Source of the DNA: DASSBG01 sp963800395
Lineage (GTDB): Bacteria > Pseudomonadota > Gammaproteobacteria > Xanthomonadales > Rhodanobacteraceae
NCBI GenBank assembly: GCA_963800395.1
Contig: CAWDBD010000028.1
Span: 310,001 to 374,000 of the forward strand
Reading direction: 5' to 3'
DNA: 64,000 nt
Part shown: positions 26,226 to 36,003 of the stretch, in pieces
Numbering within the stretch: position 1 is the stretch's first letter
Layout of the letters: the number at the start of each line of letters is the position of its first letter
The notes under the pieces: generated by a model
Told to the model about the DNA's origin: nothing
Seen by the model: only the letters and a program-made list of their open reading frames with translations
Database searches by the model: none
Position numbers and translations under genes: made by a program

Positions 26226-27335
26226 ATGCCTGCCCTGTCCCAACTCTGGCCTTTCCTGATCGCCTGGCTAAGCGACCATGTCGTGGTACCCCTGCTGATT
26301 GTGCTGCATGTCAATGGACTGGCTGGTAATCCGCGGCAGATTGCCGAAGCCTTGATGATTGCCGCTCTGCAGGTATCGATCATTGCCTTCGTCTTTCGCC
26401 CGCTGGAGTCCTGGGTGCCGGCAGAACGCTGGAGCGACCGCCGACTGACCCGGGTCGATCGCAACTATACGCTGCTCATGCTGCTGGGCATCTTTCCCCT
26501 GTTCACCTATCTGGTACTGACGCCGTTCAGTCACCTGTTTGGCGGCACCGATGCGAATACCAGCAGCAGCTCGCCGCTGGCGATCAATCATCTGATTCCG
26601 TGGTTCGACCAGCATCCGCTACTGCTGTTCCTGTTCTATTACGTGATTTACGACTTCGTCTACTACTGGATGCATCGAACCCAGCATGCGATTCCGTGGT
26701 GGTGGGCCTTGCACAGCATGCATCACAGCCAGCGCCAGATGAGCTGCTGGACCAACGATCGCGGCAGTCTCGTGGACGGTTTCATACAGTCGATGATCCT
26801 GGCCGTGGTCGGACTGGTAATTGGAGTACAGCCTGACGAATTTGCGTGGCTGATGCTGCTTGGCGAGCTGGCCCAGAATTTCTCGCACACCAACGTGCGG
26901 CTTGGCTTTGGTCGGATACTGGAGCAGGTTTTTGTCGACCCGAAATTTCACCGTCTGCATCACATGCTGGTTGATCCGGAGCGCCCGAAGCTGCACAACT
27001 GCAATTACGGCCAGGTACTTGCGGTCTGGGACGTTCTTTTCGGCACCGCCTTGTACGGCCTGGCACCACGCCCGACCGGAGTCGGCGATCCGCTGGTTGA
27101 TGCCGACAACAACCATGGCCTGATCGGACTGCACTGGGTGGCACTGAAGCGCTTCTGGGGCGCGCTCACCTGCCGGGCTGGCTGGGTCCCCGGTGAGGTA
27201 GCCTTCGGTGAAGGCTATCGTCCGGTCCCGGTGGAACTGGTCGACCTTCATGCATTCGTGCAGGTCGCGAAACAGGAAACCACCGACGAAGCGGCACAGG
27301 CGCCCGCCAACCACGCATCCATCCGCACCTGCTGA
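26226..27335 (+). CDS. sterol desaturase/fatty acid hydroxylase family membrane enzyme
   Basis: A 369-residue membrane diiron enzyme of the fatty-acid-hydroxylase superfamily. It has hydrophobic helices at about 5-30, 42-60, 80-105, 125-145 and 190-215, and the histidine clusters HRTQH, HSMHH and HRLHH that bind the two irons. Members hydroxylate or desaturate sterols, fatty acids, carotenoids or hopanoids; the substrate here is unknown. A 42-bp gap separates it from the amidohydrolase gene, so they may be co-transcribed. Confidence 0.9.
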   Translation: MPALSQLWPFLIAWLSDHVVVPLLIVLHVNGLAGNPRQIAEALMIAALQVSIIAFVFRPLESWVPAERWSDRRLTRVDRNYTLLMLLGIFPLFTYLVLTPFSHLFGGTDANTSSSSPLAINHLIPWFDQHPLLLFLFYYVIYDFVYYWMHRTQHAIPWWWALHSMHHSQRQMSCWTNDRGSLVDGFIQSMILAVVGLVIGVQPDEFAWLMLLGELAQNFSHTNVRLGFGRILEQVFVDPKFHRLHHMLVDPERPKLHNCNYGQVLAVWDVLFGTALYGLAPRPTGVGDPLVDADNNHGLIGLHWVALKRFWGALTCRAGWVPGEVAFGEGYRPVPVELVDLHAFVQVAKQETTDEAAQAPANHASIRTC

Positions 27336-27377
27336 ATATTGGGCTATGCTGATACTTGGCCCCTGCAGGAGGAACGC

Positions 27378-28886
27378 ATGCGTACCAGGACCCTGATCGC
27401 CGTATTCTTCACGTTCTCGTCCGCCACTTTTGCTGCTTGTGCGGGCTCGAGGGACCTGGCCCCGACAATCCTTCCCCCGCCAGCTCCGCCGGGCAAGGCC
27501 GTACAGCCGTATGTGAAAATCGACGCGCCCGTGGTCGCACTGGTTCACGTCCGTGTGATCGATGGCACGGGCAGCCCTGCTCGCAGCAAGCAGACGCTCA
27601 TCATCGAGAACGGCAGGATTGCCGCTGTCGGCGACGACGGCATGGCCATTCCCGAGGGTGCCAGACGCATCAACCTTGCTGGCCATACCGTGTTCCCCGG
27701 CCTGGTGGGGATGCACAACCACCTGTTCTACATCAGGCGACCCAATCTCGAGGCCACGCCGACACCGCACAGCGAGCCGCCGCTCCTGGTCCCGGAGATG
27801 GCTTTCTCGGCGCCGCGTCTGTACCTGGCCAAAGGCGTGACCACCATGCGTACAACGGGCAGCGTCGAGCCGTATACCGACCTAAATCTGAAACATGAGA
27901 TCGACACTGGCCAACTGCCCGGTCCGCACCTGGACGTTACCGGTCCCTATCTCGAGGGCGGCAAGTCGTTCTTTCTGCAGATGCACCATTTGCGTGATGC
28001 CGAGGATGCGCGCGACACGGTCGCGTTCTGGGCCAAACAGGGGGTGACATCGTTCAAGACCTACATGTTCATCACCCGCGCCGAACTGAAGGCGGCTGTG
28101 GACGAGGCGCACAAGCTGGGCCTGAAGATCACCGGTCACCTGTGCGCGGTCACCTATCGCGAAGCCGCCGAGATCGGCATCGACAACCTCGAGCACGGCT
28201 TCTTCGTCAACACCGAAAACGACCCGGGCAAGAAGCCGGATACCTGCACACCCTCGGATGGCATCAGGACGCTGTATGCCATGGATCCGGAGAGTGCCGA
28301 GGCCAGCAGTCTCTTCAAGGACCTGGTCGACCACCATGTGGCGATCACCTCCACCCTGCCGGTCTTCGAAGGCATGGTGCCGCAGCGACCCCCGCTGTCA
28401 CCCCAGGCACTGGCCGTCATGAGTCCCCAGGCCCGGCATGACTACCGGCTGCTGCGAACACGGACCAATGCGATGCCTGCAGACCGGGTACAGAAGATGC
28501 AGGTCACCTTCCGGCACGGCATGGCCATGGAGCGGAACTTCGTCGCGGCCGGAGGCCTGCTTCTGGCCGGCCCCGACCCCACCGGGGCCGGCAACGTCAT
28601 TCCCGGCTTCGGCGACCTGCGCGAGGTCGAGCTCCTGGTCGAGGCCGGCTTTACGCCCGAGCAGGCCATACACATCGCCAGCTACAACGGCGCCAGGTAT
28701 CTGGGACTCGAGAAACATATCGGCTCGATTTCCAAGGGCATGAACGCCGATCTGGTCGTGGTCAGAGGCAACCCTGCCCAGCACATCGGCGACATACGCA
28801 AGGTCGAAACCGTGTTCAAGGACGGCATTGGCTACGACAGCAAGGCACTGCTGAGGTCAGTCACGGGGCGTTACGGGGAGTATTGA
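27378..28886 (+). CDS. exported amidohydrolase family protein
   Basis: A 502-residue metal-dependent hydrolase (imidazolonepropionase/prolidase-like branch). The ATG follows AGGAGGAACGC, an optimal ribosome site. An N-terminal signal ends near FAAC, perhaps a lipoprotein site. The composite beta-sandwich (VRVIDGTGSP, IIENGRIAAVG) precedes the TIM barrel with GMHNHLF (metal His pair), TSFKTYMF (probable carboxylated Lys), ITGHLCAV, NLEHGFF and AGPDPTG (catalytic Asp). The C-terminal GSISKGMNADLVVVRGNP is typical. The substrate could be a dipeptide, amide or lactone. Confidence 0.88.
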   Translation: MRTRTLIAVFFTFSSATFAACAGSRDLAPTILPPPAPPGKAVQPYVKIDAPVVALVHVRVIDGTGSPARSKQTLIIENGRIAAVGDDGMAIPEGARRINLAGHTVFPGLVGMHNHLFYIRRPNLEATPTPHSEPPLLVPEMAFSAPRLYLAKGVTTMRTTGSVEPYTDLNLKHEIDTGQLPGPHLDVTGPYLEGGKSFFLQMHHLRDAEDARDTVAFWAKQGVTSFKTYMFITRAELKAAVDEAHKLGLKITGHLCAVTYREAAEIGIDNLEHGFFVNTENDPGKKPDTCTPSDGIRTLYAMDPESAEASSLFKDLVDHHVAITSTLPVFEGMVPQRPPLSPQALAVMSPQARHDYRLLRTRTNAMPADRVQKMQVTFRHGMAMERNFVAAGGLLLAGPDPTGAGNVIPGFGDLREVELLVEAGFTPEQAIHIASYNGARYLGLEKHIGSISKGMNADLVVVRGNPAQHIGDIRKVETVFKDGIGYDSKALLRSVTGRYGEY

Positions 28887-29205
28887 AGCACTCAGCCTCA
28901 GTCGAACCCGATGGCAAACAAGGCCTTTCCGCACAGCATCGCCTGCCATGCGCGGGCTCGCTGCATCGCCCGCAATCCTCGAACGGATGGCCCAACTGCG
29001 AGCTCCAGACAAGTGCACAACCCCCGCGCAGACTGCCGCTTTCGACCCGACCACAGCACCGGCCCGGTTCCTGCCAGGCGCCACGACCGGGTAGTCCCGG
29101 GCACAAACGGGAGCATGCACCAGGCGAGGAAGCGCAAGGAGGCTGTCGATGGCCATCGCGACCCGCGGAAACCGCGCAAAAAGCTCCTGGGCCCGAGAGG
29201 TGGCC
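28887..29205. other. intergenic between convergent genes, nothing recognised
   Basis: About 320 bp between the amidohydrolase and cytochrome b561 genes. No terminator-like hairpin with a U-tract and no coding signal were found. Confidence 0.5.
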
Positions 29206-29748
29206 TCAAAGCATGCGCTTGAGCGTGTTGTCGTGACGCCAGTAGTGATGCCAGAGCGCGGCCAGAATATGCAGTCCGATCACGTAGTAGAAGACTTCAC
29301 CGAGGGTGCCGTGGATGTATTCGAACTGGTGACTGAGCGCTTTATCCGGATGGGCCACGAACGAGGGCAGCAGCGTCACTCCAAACAGGCTCACCGGCTT
29401 GCCGCCAATCTGCAGTGTGATGATCCCCAGAATCGGCTGAATGAACAGGAACAGATACAGTGCGACATGCGTGATGCGCCCCACGCGCTCAATCCAGATG
29501 GGCGGCGTCGGCGACACCGGAGGACGGCCCTTGCGCAGCCGCGCAAGCAGCCGCGGCAACACCAGCAACAGTACCGCCAACCCGGCCAGAAAGTGGGCTC
29601 CCAGTACGTCGGAGCGCACAGCGCTGCCGCGCGGGAACCATTGGAACGTGTTGATGAATACATAAGCCAGCAGGACCAGGGCAAATTGGGTCCAGTGAAA
29701 TCTGCGCAACGACACGGGATACTGGGACTGCGGCGAGTTCGAGTCCAT
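29206..29748 (-). CDS. cytochrome b561
   Basis: A 180-residue four-helix membrane cytochrome b of the CybB family. Candidate heme ligands are His18 (LRRFHW), the His in LGAHFLAG, the His in FEYIHGTLG, and the His in IGLHILAALWHH, the usual two pairs. Helices are at about 20-36, 48-66, 88-110 and 147-168. CybB-type proteins oxidise ubiquinol, and some pass electrons to superoxide. It could feed electrons from the quinone pool to periplasmic carriers, but nothing links it directly to the multiheme clusters. Confidence 0.92.
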   Translation of the reverse strand: MDSNSPQSQYPVSLRRFHWTQFALVLLAYVFINTFQWFPRGSAVRSDVLGAHFLAGLAVLLLVLPRLLARLRKGRPPVSPTPPIWIERVGRITHVALYLFLFIQPILGIITLQIGGKPVSLFGVTLLPSFVAHPDKALSHQFEYIHGTLGEVFYYVIGLHILAALWHHYWRHDNTLKRML

Positions 29749-30067
29749 GAAACATCTCCAATTCAGGGTTCATGTCATTCAACCGAGACAAGTATGCCGC
29801 AACTTGCTTAATGAAAGATCAGGCGCATGCATCGACTTATAGCGAGCGCAAGCCCTATCGCTACTGGTGCAAGCACCGACCGTGCGTGTGGTCAGATGAC
29901 GCGTTGGCAGGCACGCCATGAGCATGCTGGTCGAGGCACATGAACTGACCTGCTTCTCCGGAAGAGGACGGACCAAGGGTCTGTACTCCGCTGGACCCCG
30001 CGACTCAGGCGCGGATGCAGGATGAAAATGGCGCCGGGCATGGTTCTTCCATCGCGCACAAGGCATC
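29749..30067. other. divergent intergenic region
   Basis: About 320 bp between the leftward cytochrome b561 and the rightward acyltransferase, so it must hold both promoters. No clear promoter pair, operator or small gene was identified. Confidence 0.4.
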
Positions 30068-31024
30068 ATGTACCCCTCATCGACCAAAGAATGCCCGCTC
30101 ATGTTCGCCTTCATTCCCGGTTTCCTGCGCATCCCGCTGGTGATGCTGTTACTTCTCACCAACAGCGTGCTCCACATCGTGCCGCTGATGGTACTCGCGC
30201 TGACCAAGGTCATCGTACCGATCAAGGCCCTGCGCAAGTTGTTCTCACGCGTGCTGGTGCTGATTGCGGAAAGCTGGATCGGCGTCAACAACACGCTGTT
30301 CAAACTGTTCACGCGCATCCACTGGCAAGTCGAGGGATTGAAGGGACTGCGCCGCGACGGCAACTATCTGGTGCTATGCAACCATCAGAGCTGGGTGGAC
30401 ATTGCGGTACTGCAAAAAGTGTTCAACCGGCGCATTCCGTTCATGCGCTTTTTCCTGAAACAGGAGTTGATCTGGGTCCCCTTGCTGGGACCGGCGTGGT
30501 GGGCGCTGGATTTCCCCTTCATGAAGCGCTATTCGCGGCAAACGCTGCTGCGCCACCCCGAACTGCAAGGCAAGGATCGAGAGGCCACCCGCAAGGCATG
30601 CGAGAAATTCAGGCACATGCCGGTGGCCGTGATGAACTTCGCCGAGGGCACCCGCTTCACGCCAGCCAAACACGATGCCCAGAAGTCCCCATTCCGCTAT
30701 CTGTTGCGTCCCAAGGCCGGTGCGGTGGCCTTTGTGCTGGACGCCATGGGCACTGCGCTGCATGCAGTTCTCGATGTCACCATCGTCTACCCCGAAGGCC
30801 CATGCACGATGATGGACCTGATCAGCGGACGCGTGAACGCGCTGAAGGTGCACGTACGCGAGCGGCAACTGACTCCCGACCTGATCGGCAACTACGACGA
30901 GGATCCCGCATTCCGCGGGCGGATCAAGGCCTGGCTCACTACCGTATGGCGGGAGAAGGACGCGCAAGCGGCCCGCATGCAGGAGCCGCCAGATTCAGAT
31001 GTGGCGAGCAACGGTTCCGATTGA
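30068..31024 (+). CDS. YihG-like phospholipid acyltransferase
   Basis: A 318-residue inner-membrane PlsC-superfamily acyltransferase. Two N-terminal helices (about 15-60) precede CNHQSWVDI (HX4D catalytic motif), LKQELIWVPLLG, PFMKRYSRQTLLRHPELQGKD and NFAEGTR, all in the order and wording of E. coli YihG, a lysophosphatidic acid acyltransferase. ATG at 30068 has AAGG at good spacing; 30101 is an alternative. Confidence 0.88.
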   Translation: MYPSSTKECPLMFAFIPGFLRIPLVMLLLLTNSVLHIVPLMVLALTKVIVPIKALRKLFSRVLVLIAESWIGVNNTLFKLFTRIHWQVEGLKGLRRDGNYLVLCNHQSWVDIAVLQKVFNRRIPFMRFFLKQELIWVPLLGPAWWALDFPFMKRYSRQTLLRHPELQGKDREATRKACEKFRHMPVAVMNFAEGTRFTPAKHDAQKSPFRYLLRPKAGAVAFVLDAMGTALHAVLDVTIVYPEGPCTMMDLISGRVNALKVHVRERQLTPDLIGNYDEDPAFRGRIKAWLTTVWREKDAQAARMQEPPDSDVASNGSD

Positions 31025-31131
31025 GTCTGGTTTGAACCTCGCGCGGGGAAGCGACCCGCTACTCAGCGCCTGACTTGCCATCGGCCTCTGTTGCCCGACG
31101 GCGAGCCCCTCGTTTCCGAGTCCTGCTATCT

Positions 31132-31938
31132 CTACGCGCGATGATGATGCCGACGGCGCAAGTGACCGAGTCCAATACCGGCGAACAGCAGCAGCAGAAT
31201 GGCCAGACCGACCTGGCCGATGGCTGGAACCGGCATGTTGTTGATGACTGCAGCGCCAGCGCTGTAGTAGACGGTACCGTTCCACACTCGGGGAGTAAAC
31301 ACGCCTGAGCTGAAGGCGATATTATTGGCTGAACCGGCACGCAACTCGAGCACCCCGTCATTGTAGACCTGATTGCCCCCGGTCCCATTGGTGTAGATGT
31401 GACCCGAGCCGCCACTGCCATTGGCGGGCGTGAGCGTGATGGCAATACCGTAGGTTGTGCCTGCCGGAATCACCAGCGGTCCGATATTCAGGGACGTCGG
31501 CACATCGTTTCCGGCCGAGCTGACGCCGGTTGCGGTACCGACCAGATTCCAACCGCTGCTGCTGGTCTCGAAGCCGGAGTAGCCACCTGCGTGATACCAG
31601 ATCGACACGTCACCGATGAAGCTGGAATCGAGATTGGTATCCCAGGAGGATATCGTTACGGTGTCCGCACCCACCGCTTGCAGATCGAAGTAGACCCCGC
31701 CAGTGTCATCTCCGCCATTGTTGGATGCAAACAGCGTCGTGAGCGCGCTACCGACCGTCTGAGCTGAGGTCGCGGCGGGCCGAGTACCGCCGCACTCGGG
31801 CATGCGATCAAGCATGAATTGCGGACGCGGCTGACCGCTATCCAGGCGACTGCAGGATGTGGCCTGAGCAGGCGCTGCGGCAAACCCCAGAACCATGAAA
31901 GCGATTGCCAAACCGAAGGAACGGATCATGCACTTCAT
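31132..31938 (-). CDS. exported protein with PEP/IPTL-CTERM-like sorting signal
   Basis: A 268-residue protein with a signal peptide (MIRSFGLAIAFMVLGFAAAPAQA) and a beta-rich middle (VYFDLQAVGADTVTISSWD, WYHAGGYSGFETSSSGW) resembling carbohydrate-binding or lamin-type sandwich domains. Its end, PVPAIGQVGLAILLLLFAGIGLGHLRRR, has the three parts of CTERM sorting signals: short motif, hydrophobic helix and Arg cluster. Such proteins are processed by exosortase- or rhombosortase-like enzymes, none of which is in this window. GGGGA before the ATG supports the start. Confidence 0.75.
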   Translation of the reverse strand: MKCMIRSFGLAIAFMVLGFAAAPAQATSCSRLDSGQPRPQFMLDRMPECGGTRPAATSAQTVGSALTTLFASNNGGDDTGGVYFDLQAVGADTVTISSWDTNLDSSFIGDVSIWYHAGGYSGFETSSSGWNLVGTATGVSSAGNDVPTSLNIGPLVIPAGTTYGIAITLTPANGSGGSGHIYTNGTGGNQVYNDGVLELRAGSANNIAFSSGVFTPRVWNGTVYYSAGAAVINNMPVPAIGQVGLAILLLLFAGIGLGHLRRRHHHRA

Positions 31939-32272
31939 TGTCTTCCCCAGCAACTGCCGCCACAAAAGCGGCCACGACGGCGAATCTAGCATCAGCACCC
32001 AGGCGGGTCAATGCTTCCGCCCTATGAAAAACGACGCCACCAACCGGGCACTGGATACAGACAGACATGCCCCTGCCAGCCGCATCAATCAACGGCGCCA
32101 GTGTCGATGCCGCGCATGCCGAGGGCAGCAGTCATCCTGTTCTCGGCGGTCGACCGCGGCAACCGGCGCTCGATGTACTGCATTGCGCCACCCGCCCGAC
32201 ATGGAGCAAGGCTGGCCAGTTGCTCTGCGAGCCCGGCGAGGCCTCGCTACAGGCAAGGTCGGCAGTGCCGCA
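31939..32272. other. intergenic, nothing recognised
   Basis: About 330 bp upstream of the CTERM protein and downstream of the delta-60 gene. No gene or structured repeat was identified; it should contain the promoter of the 31132 gene. Confidence 0.4.
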
Positions 32273-33710
32273 TCAAGGGCCGAATCCGTCCCAGAAAATG
32301 CGGTCACCGTTGAGCACGCGGGTAACGGCAAAGTCGTAGTCATTGGCGCCGTTGGTGCCGGAAAAGGCATAGCCCGCCACGATCAGGTCGCGCCCGTTGA
32401 GCTCGCCACCATCGAAAGCCAGGCCATACGCGGCATCATTGCTGGTGCCTCCGAACGGGTCGGGAAAGGCCACGACAGCCGAGCCCGCCCCGAGCCCCGT
32501 ATCACCAAACCCGGTATCCACGCCGCCATCGTTGTTGAAGCGGACAAGGGCCATGTCGGTATCGCCAGTCTCGACATGGCGAGCGTGACCCGCCAGAACG
32601 ATATGGTCAACCAGAACCGGGAACGGACTGCCGACGCTGTGCCACACATGCATGGCCGCGGCCGCAGCACTGTCATAGTGGCCGGCGCCAATGGGGCCGA
32701 TGCCGGCCAGACTGTAGCCCTGGGTGCCGAATGCCGTATCCGGCGTACCGTCACTGTTGAAGGCCGCAAGCGCGAACAGCGAACCGGTGCCTCCCTGGCA
32801 ATGCGTACCAGCCACGTAGATGCGATCACTGAATGCGTTGTGCCCCATGCTGACGGCCTTGGGGTTGTCGTAGCAGGCGCTCGCCTGCCCAAGCCGGAAC
32901 ACCGTTTCTCCGTCGACACCGATGTTGCCGAAGTTCGGGTCCGGTAGGCCGGTGGTGCCATTGAGCTTCAGCAGTCCGAAAGCATTGATTCCGTTGCCAG
33001 TTCGCACATTGCCGGCGATCAGCACGCCACCATCCGGCATCATCGTGATGGCGCGTGCTTCGTCGGCATTGTCGCCGCCGCGATCGAAATCGTAGTAACC
33101 CGTTCCTGTTGTTGACTCACCGCTGGCCGTCAGGTGCAGCACCGTAAACTCATAGCCATAGGTCAGGAAGCTGTTGAAGAAATATCCGGCTGCCCAGATG
33201 CTGCCATCCGGCGCCAGCACCATGGCAGTACCATGACCGTAAACCGTGCTCTGGGCGATACCGTTGCTGCCGAAAGCCGGGTCCAACTGGTTGCTGTTGG
33301 CCTTCAGGCGCAACACCAGCAGCGTTGAGCCGCCATCGGTCCGGGTGCCGGCAATCAACACCTTGCCATCTGCCTGCAATGCCACGGCAGCAGCTTCCAG
33401 CAGTAACCGGACTGGGGAGGGAAATGAATGACTTCAGTGTGACGTTGCCATGCGCATCCAGATGCACCACGCCAATCTCGCCCGGCGACACATTGCCAAC
33501 CACGACCATGCTGCCGTCTGCGGCAGTGGCGACGGCGCGCGCGATGTCCTCGCTGTTGCCACCGGACATGTTGAACGGTATCGATTTCTTGAGGCGCTGA
33601 TCGACGCTGCCCGCATGAAAATTTTGGGTAGCTGCAGCCATCTGGCTGACCAGGAGAGCCGTCAGCATTGTGGCGGCAATGGCGAGCGGGCGTTCAGGCA
33701 GCAGCTTCAT
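32273..33710 (-). pseudogene. delta-60-repeat exported protein split by a frameshift
   Basis: The N-terminal part (from ATG 33710) encodes a signal peptide (LAIAATMLTALLVSQMAAA) and the start of a repeat domain (ARAVATAADGSMVVVGN). Between about 33440 and 33385 the frame moves by +1, after which VALQADGKVLIAGT and repeated D-x-x-F-G-x-x-G units (DPAFGSNG, DPNFGNIG, DTAFGTQG, DTGFGDTG) continue to the end. Joined, it is about 478 residues, a beta-propeller-like delta-60 repeat protein ending GDRIFWDGFGP, a variant of the recurring tag. It may be a real mutation, a sequencing error or programmed. Confidence 0.75.
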
Positions 33711-33966
33711 TGTGAGCTTGGCTCTCCGGGCAGGAACTGAGGTCAGGGCACAGTATTCGCGCCAAACAAGCGACCCTGCCCTGATTGTTACAACGTAATA
33801 TTGCAGGGAAATGGGCCATCGATGCAATCTCATCGCCGAGCAGCCGGCTTTGACGCGCAAGCGGACAGCGGTTCACTGAGGCATCCTGGCCGAGCTCACC
33901 CAGGGGTACCCGACCCGATACGTACGCACTTCCCGTGACCCTTGCTATGGGACATCACCCCAAAAG

Positions 33967-36003
33967 CTACGGAAGCGGTGCGCCTTCACCCTGACGCAAG
34001 TTCCTGTCCAGAAATGTCTGCAACTGCGCGGAAGCCGGAGTCAGACCACCCCCGAAGTATCGGTTTGCCGCAGCTTCAATCAGCCATGCCAGGGCCTCGC
34101 TGTTCAGACGCTGGTGGGGACTGTGTCCGGAATCCGGATCGATCAGCAGCGTCGGGCGGTGCTCGGGGTTGGCCCTGGCCACGTAGCGCACCAGGCTTTC
34201 CACGGCGACACGGTCATCCTTCGCGCCTGCCCACAGATACAGCGGCGTTTTCAGATTCGCGACGTGCGCCAGCGGCGAGGCGTGATGCATGCGTTCATGC
34301 CACGCCTTGTCCGCGTAAGGCACGCCGTAGCGCGGCAGCAACACCTCCACGGGCGGTCCGTCGATGGGCAGTGCGCTACCGCCTTCCACGGCAATGTCCT
34401 CCATGACCCAGGCGAAATCGACGGGCGCGGCACTCGGGACGGCAAAGGCAAATCGGTGCGGGTAGCAGGTCACCGCCAGCAGACTGGCATAGCCACCGAA
34501 GGAATGACCGACGATCGCCTGCTGCTTCCGGTCACCGACACCATGGGCCAGCAGGTAGTCGATGCCGGAGACGATGTCGTCCAGCGCCCCGCCATGTTTG
34601 CCGAAGTTGCCACCGGTACCTGTGGCGTACTTGATACCGTAGCCGGTCGAGGCACGAAAGTTGGGCTTGAACACGACATAGCCACGGTTGACCATGAGCT
34701 GGGTACCGACATCCATGCCGCCGTCACTGCGATTGTACGGTCCGCCATGGACAAGGGTCATGATCGGCGCCTTCCGCAACGGCACGCCCATGGGCAGGTA
34801 GGCATATCCATGCAGCTGGACACCGTGTTTGTTGCGCCAATGCAGCGGCACCATGCCGGCCATCTCATCTGCCGGCACGTGCGGTTTGCGGGCATCGGCG
34901 AACAATGCTGTCAGTGTCTTGTCCTTCGGCGCAAACAGAAAATAGCGGTCGTACTGCCAGTTGCTGCGCGATGCCCGCACCAGCCAGCGGTTGCCATCTT
35001 TCGATGCCTGAAGATCAAGGCTGGCATCGGGCATCTGCGCCTGAAGTGCGGCGAGCGTTGCCCTGGCCTGTCGCGTTCGTCCGTGCCACTCGACCCGATC
35101 GGGCCGGTATGCCGTGGCCAACCAGTCCTTGCCATCGGGCTGCATCAGCACGCCGATGGCGTCGGATATGCCGCGGGGGTCGCTGTCGACCGTAGTCCAC
35201 TTGCCGGAGTCGACCGAATAGCGTTGCAGCGACATCAGGTCGCTGCCGTGGTGCGCCAGTGCCCACAGCATGCCGCCGCGATAAGCCACCGGCCGACATT
35301 GCTGCGGCAGCGGGCAGCGCATGATCGCCTGCTTGTGTCCCTTGACCACCCGCCAGATCACGGTATCGAACTGGTCGCCGTCATAGCCGGCCAGGTAGCG
35401 TGGTGTGGCATCGGCATTCAGCAGTACTGCTCTCAGCGGGCTGTCCTCCTGGTCGATCAGCCGCGTCCTGCCGCGGACATCCACCGCCAGGTAGCGAAAG
35501 ACCCATTGGCCATCCACGGGCACCTTTTCGCGCAGCACGGCATAGTCCGGCGCGTTGGCGTCCACACCCCAGAACGACTGCTTGCGCTCGGTATCGAAAC
35601 GCACAATACGGCGTCCCGATTGTGTGGCCATGTCGTACACGCCCACGCCATCGGCATCGACCAGCCACAATCGCGCACCATCACCGGACCAGTAGACCGT
35701 GGCCGCGGTGCTGTCCGCCATCACGCGACGGGACTCGCCGGAGGCCAGGTTGCGCACGCGCAATGCCAGTCCTCGATCGGTCACCTGGCGGTAGCCCAGC
35801 CAGGCGCCATCGGGCGACATCGTGATTCCGCGTACATCGGGCTTGCGCATAAACAGGCCACGCGGAACGTCGGGCGCCCGCGGCGCAGCCTCGGCCGCTT
35901 GCTTCGCATGTGCCAGCACCGCGTCACTGCGGGCAAACGCGGGCAGCACGATCAGGCCCAGCAGCAGGCACGCAGCCACCTGAAGTCTTCGTTGATGTCT
36001 CAC
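33967..36003 (-). CDS. S9-family prolyl oligopeptidase-like peptidase
   Basis: A 678-residue exported serine peptidase. The GTG start overlaps the stop of the permease gene (GTGA) and gives an immediate signal peptide (VAACLLLGLIVLPAFA). The N-terminal half is a WD/beta-propeller-like domain (DVRGITMSPDGAWLGYRQ). The C-terminal alpha/beta hydrolase has Ser501 in VGHSFGGYAS, Asp597 in AKDDRVAVE and His627 in DSGHSPHQR. It belongs with dipeptidyl aminopeptidase/acylaminoacyl peptidases. It is the last gene of the GntR-ABC operon, suggesting a link to peptide or antibiotic handling. Confidence 0.9.
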   Translation of the reverse strand: MRHQRRLQVAACLLLGLIVLPAFARSDAVLAHAKQAAEAAPRAPDVPRGLFMRKPDVRGITMSPDGAWLGYRQVTDRGLALRVRNLASGESRRVMADSTAATVYWSGDGARLWLVDADGVGVYDMATQSGRRIVRFDTERKQSFWGVDANAPDYAVLREKVPVDGQWVFRYLAVDVRGRTRLIDQEDSPLRAVLLNADATPRYLAGYDGDQFDTVIWRVVKGHKQAIMRCPLPQQCRPVAYRGGMLWALAHHGSDLMSLQRYSVDSGKWTTVDSDPRGISDAIGVLMQPDGKDWLATAYRPDRVEWHGRTRQARATLAALQAQMPDASLDLQASKDGNRWLVRASRSNWQYDRYFLFAPKDKTLTALFADARKPHVPADEMAGMVPLHWRNKHGVQLHGYAYLPMGVPLRKAPIMTLVHGGPYNRSDGGMDVGTQLMVNRGYVVFKPNFRASTGYGIKYATGTGGNFGKHGGALDDIVSGIDYLLAHGVGDRKQQAIVGHSFGGYASLLAVTCYPHRFAFAVPSAAPVDFAWVMEDIAVEGGSALPIDGPPVEVLLPRYGVPYADKAWHERMHHASPLAHVANLKTPLYLWAGAKDDRVAVESLVRYVARANPEHRPTLLIDPDSGHSPHQRLNSEALAWLIEAAANRYFGGGLTPASAQLQTFLDRNLRQGEGAPLP

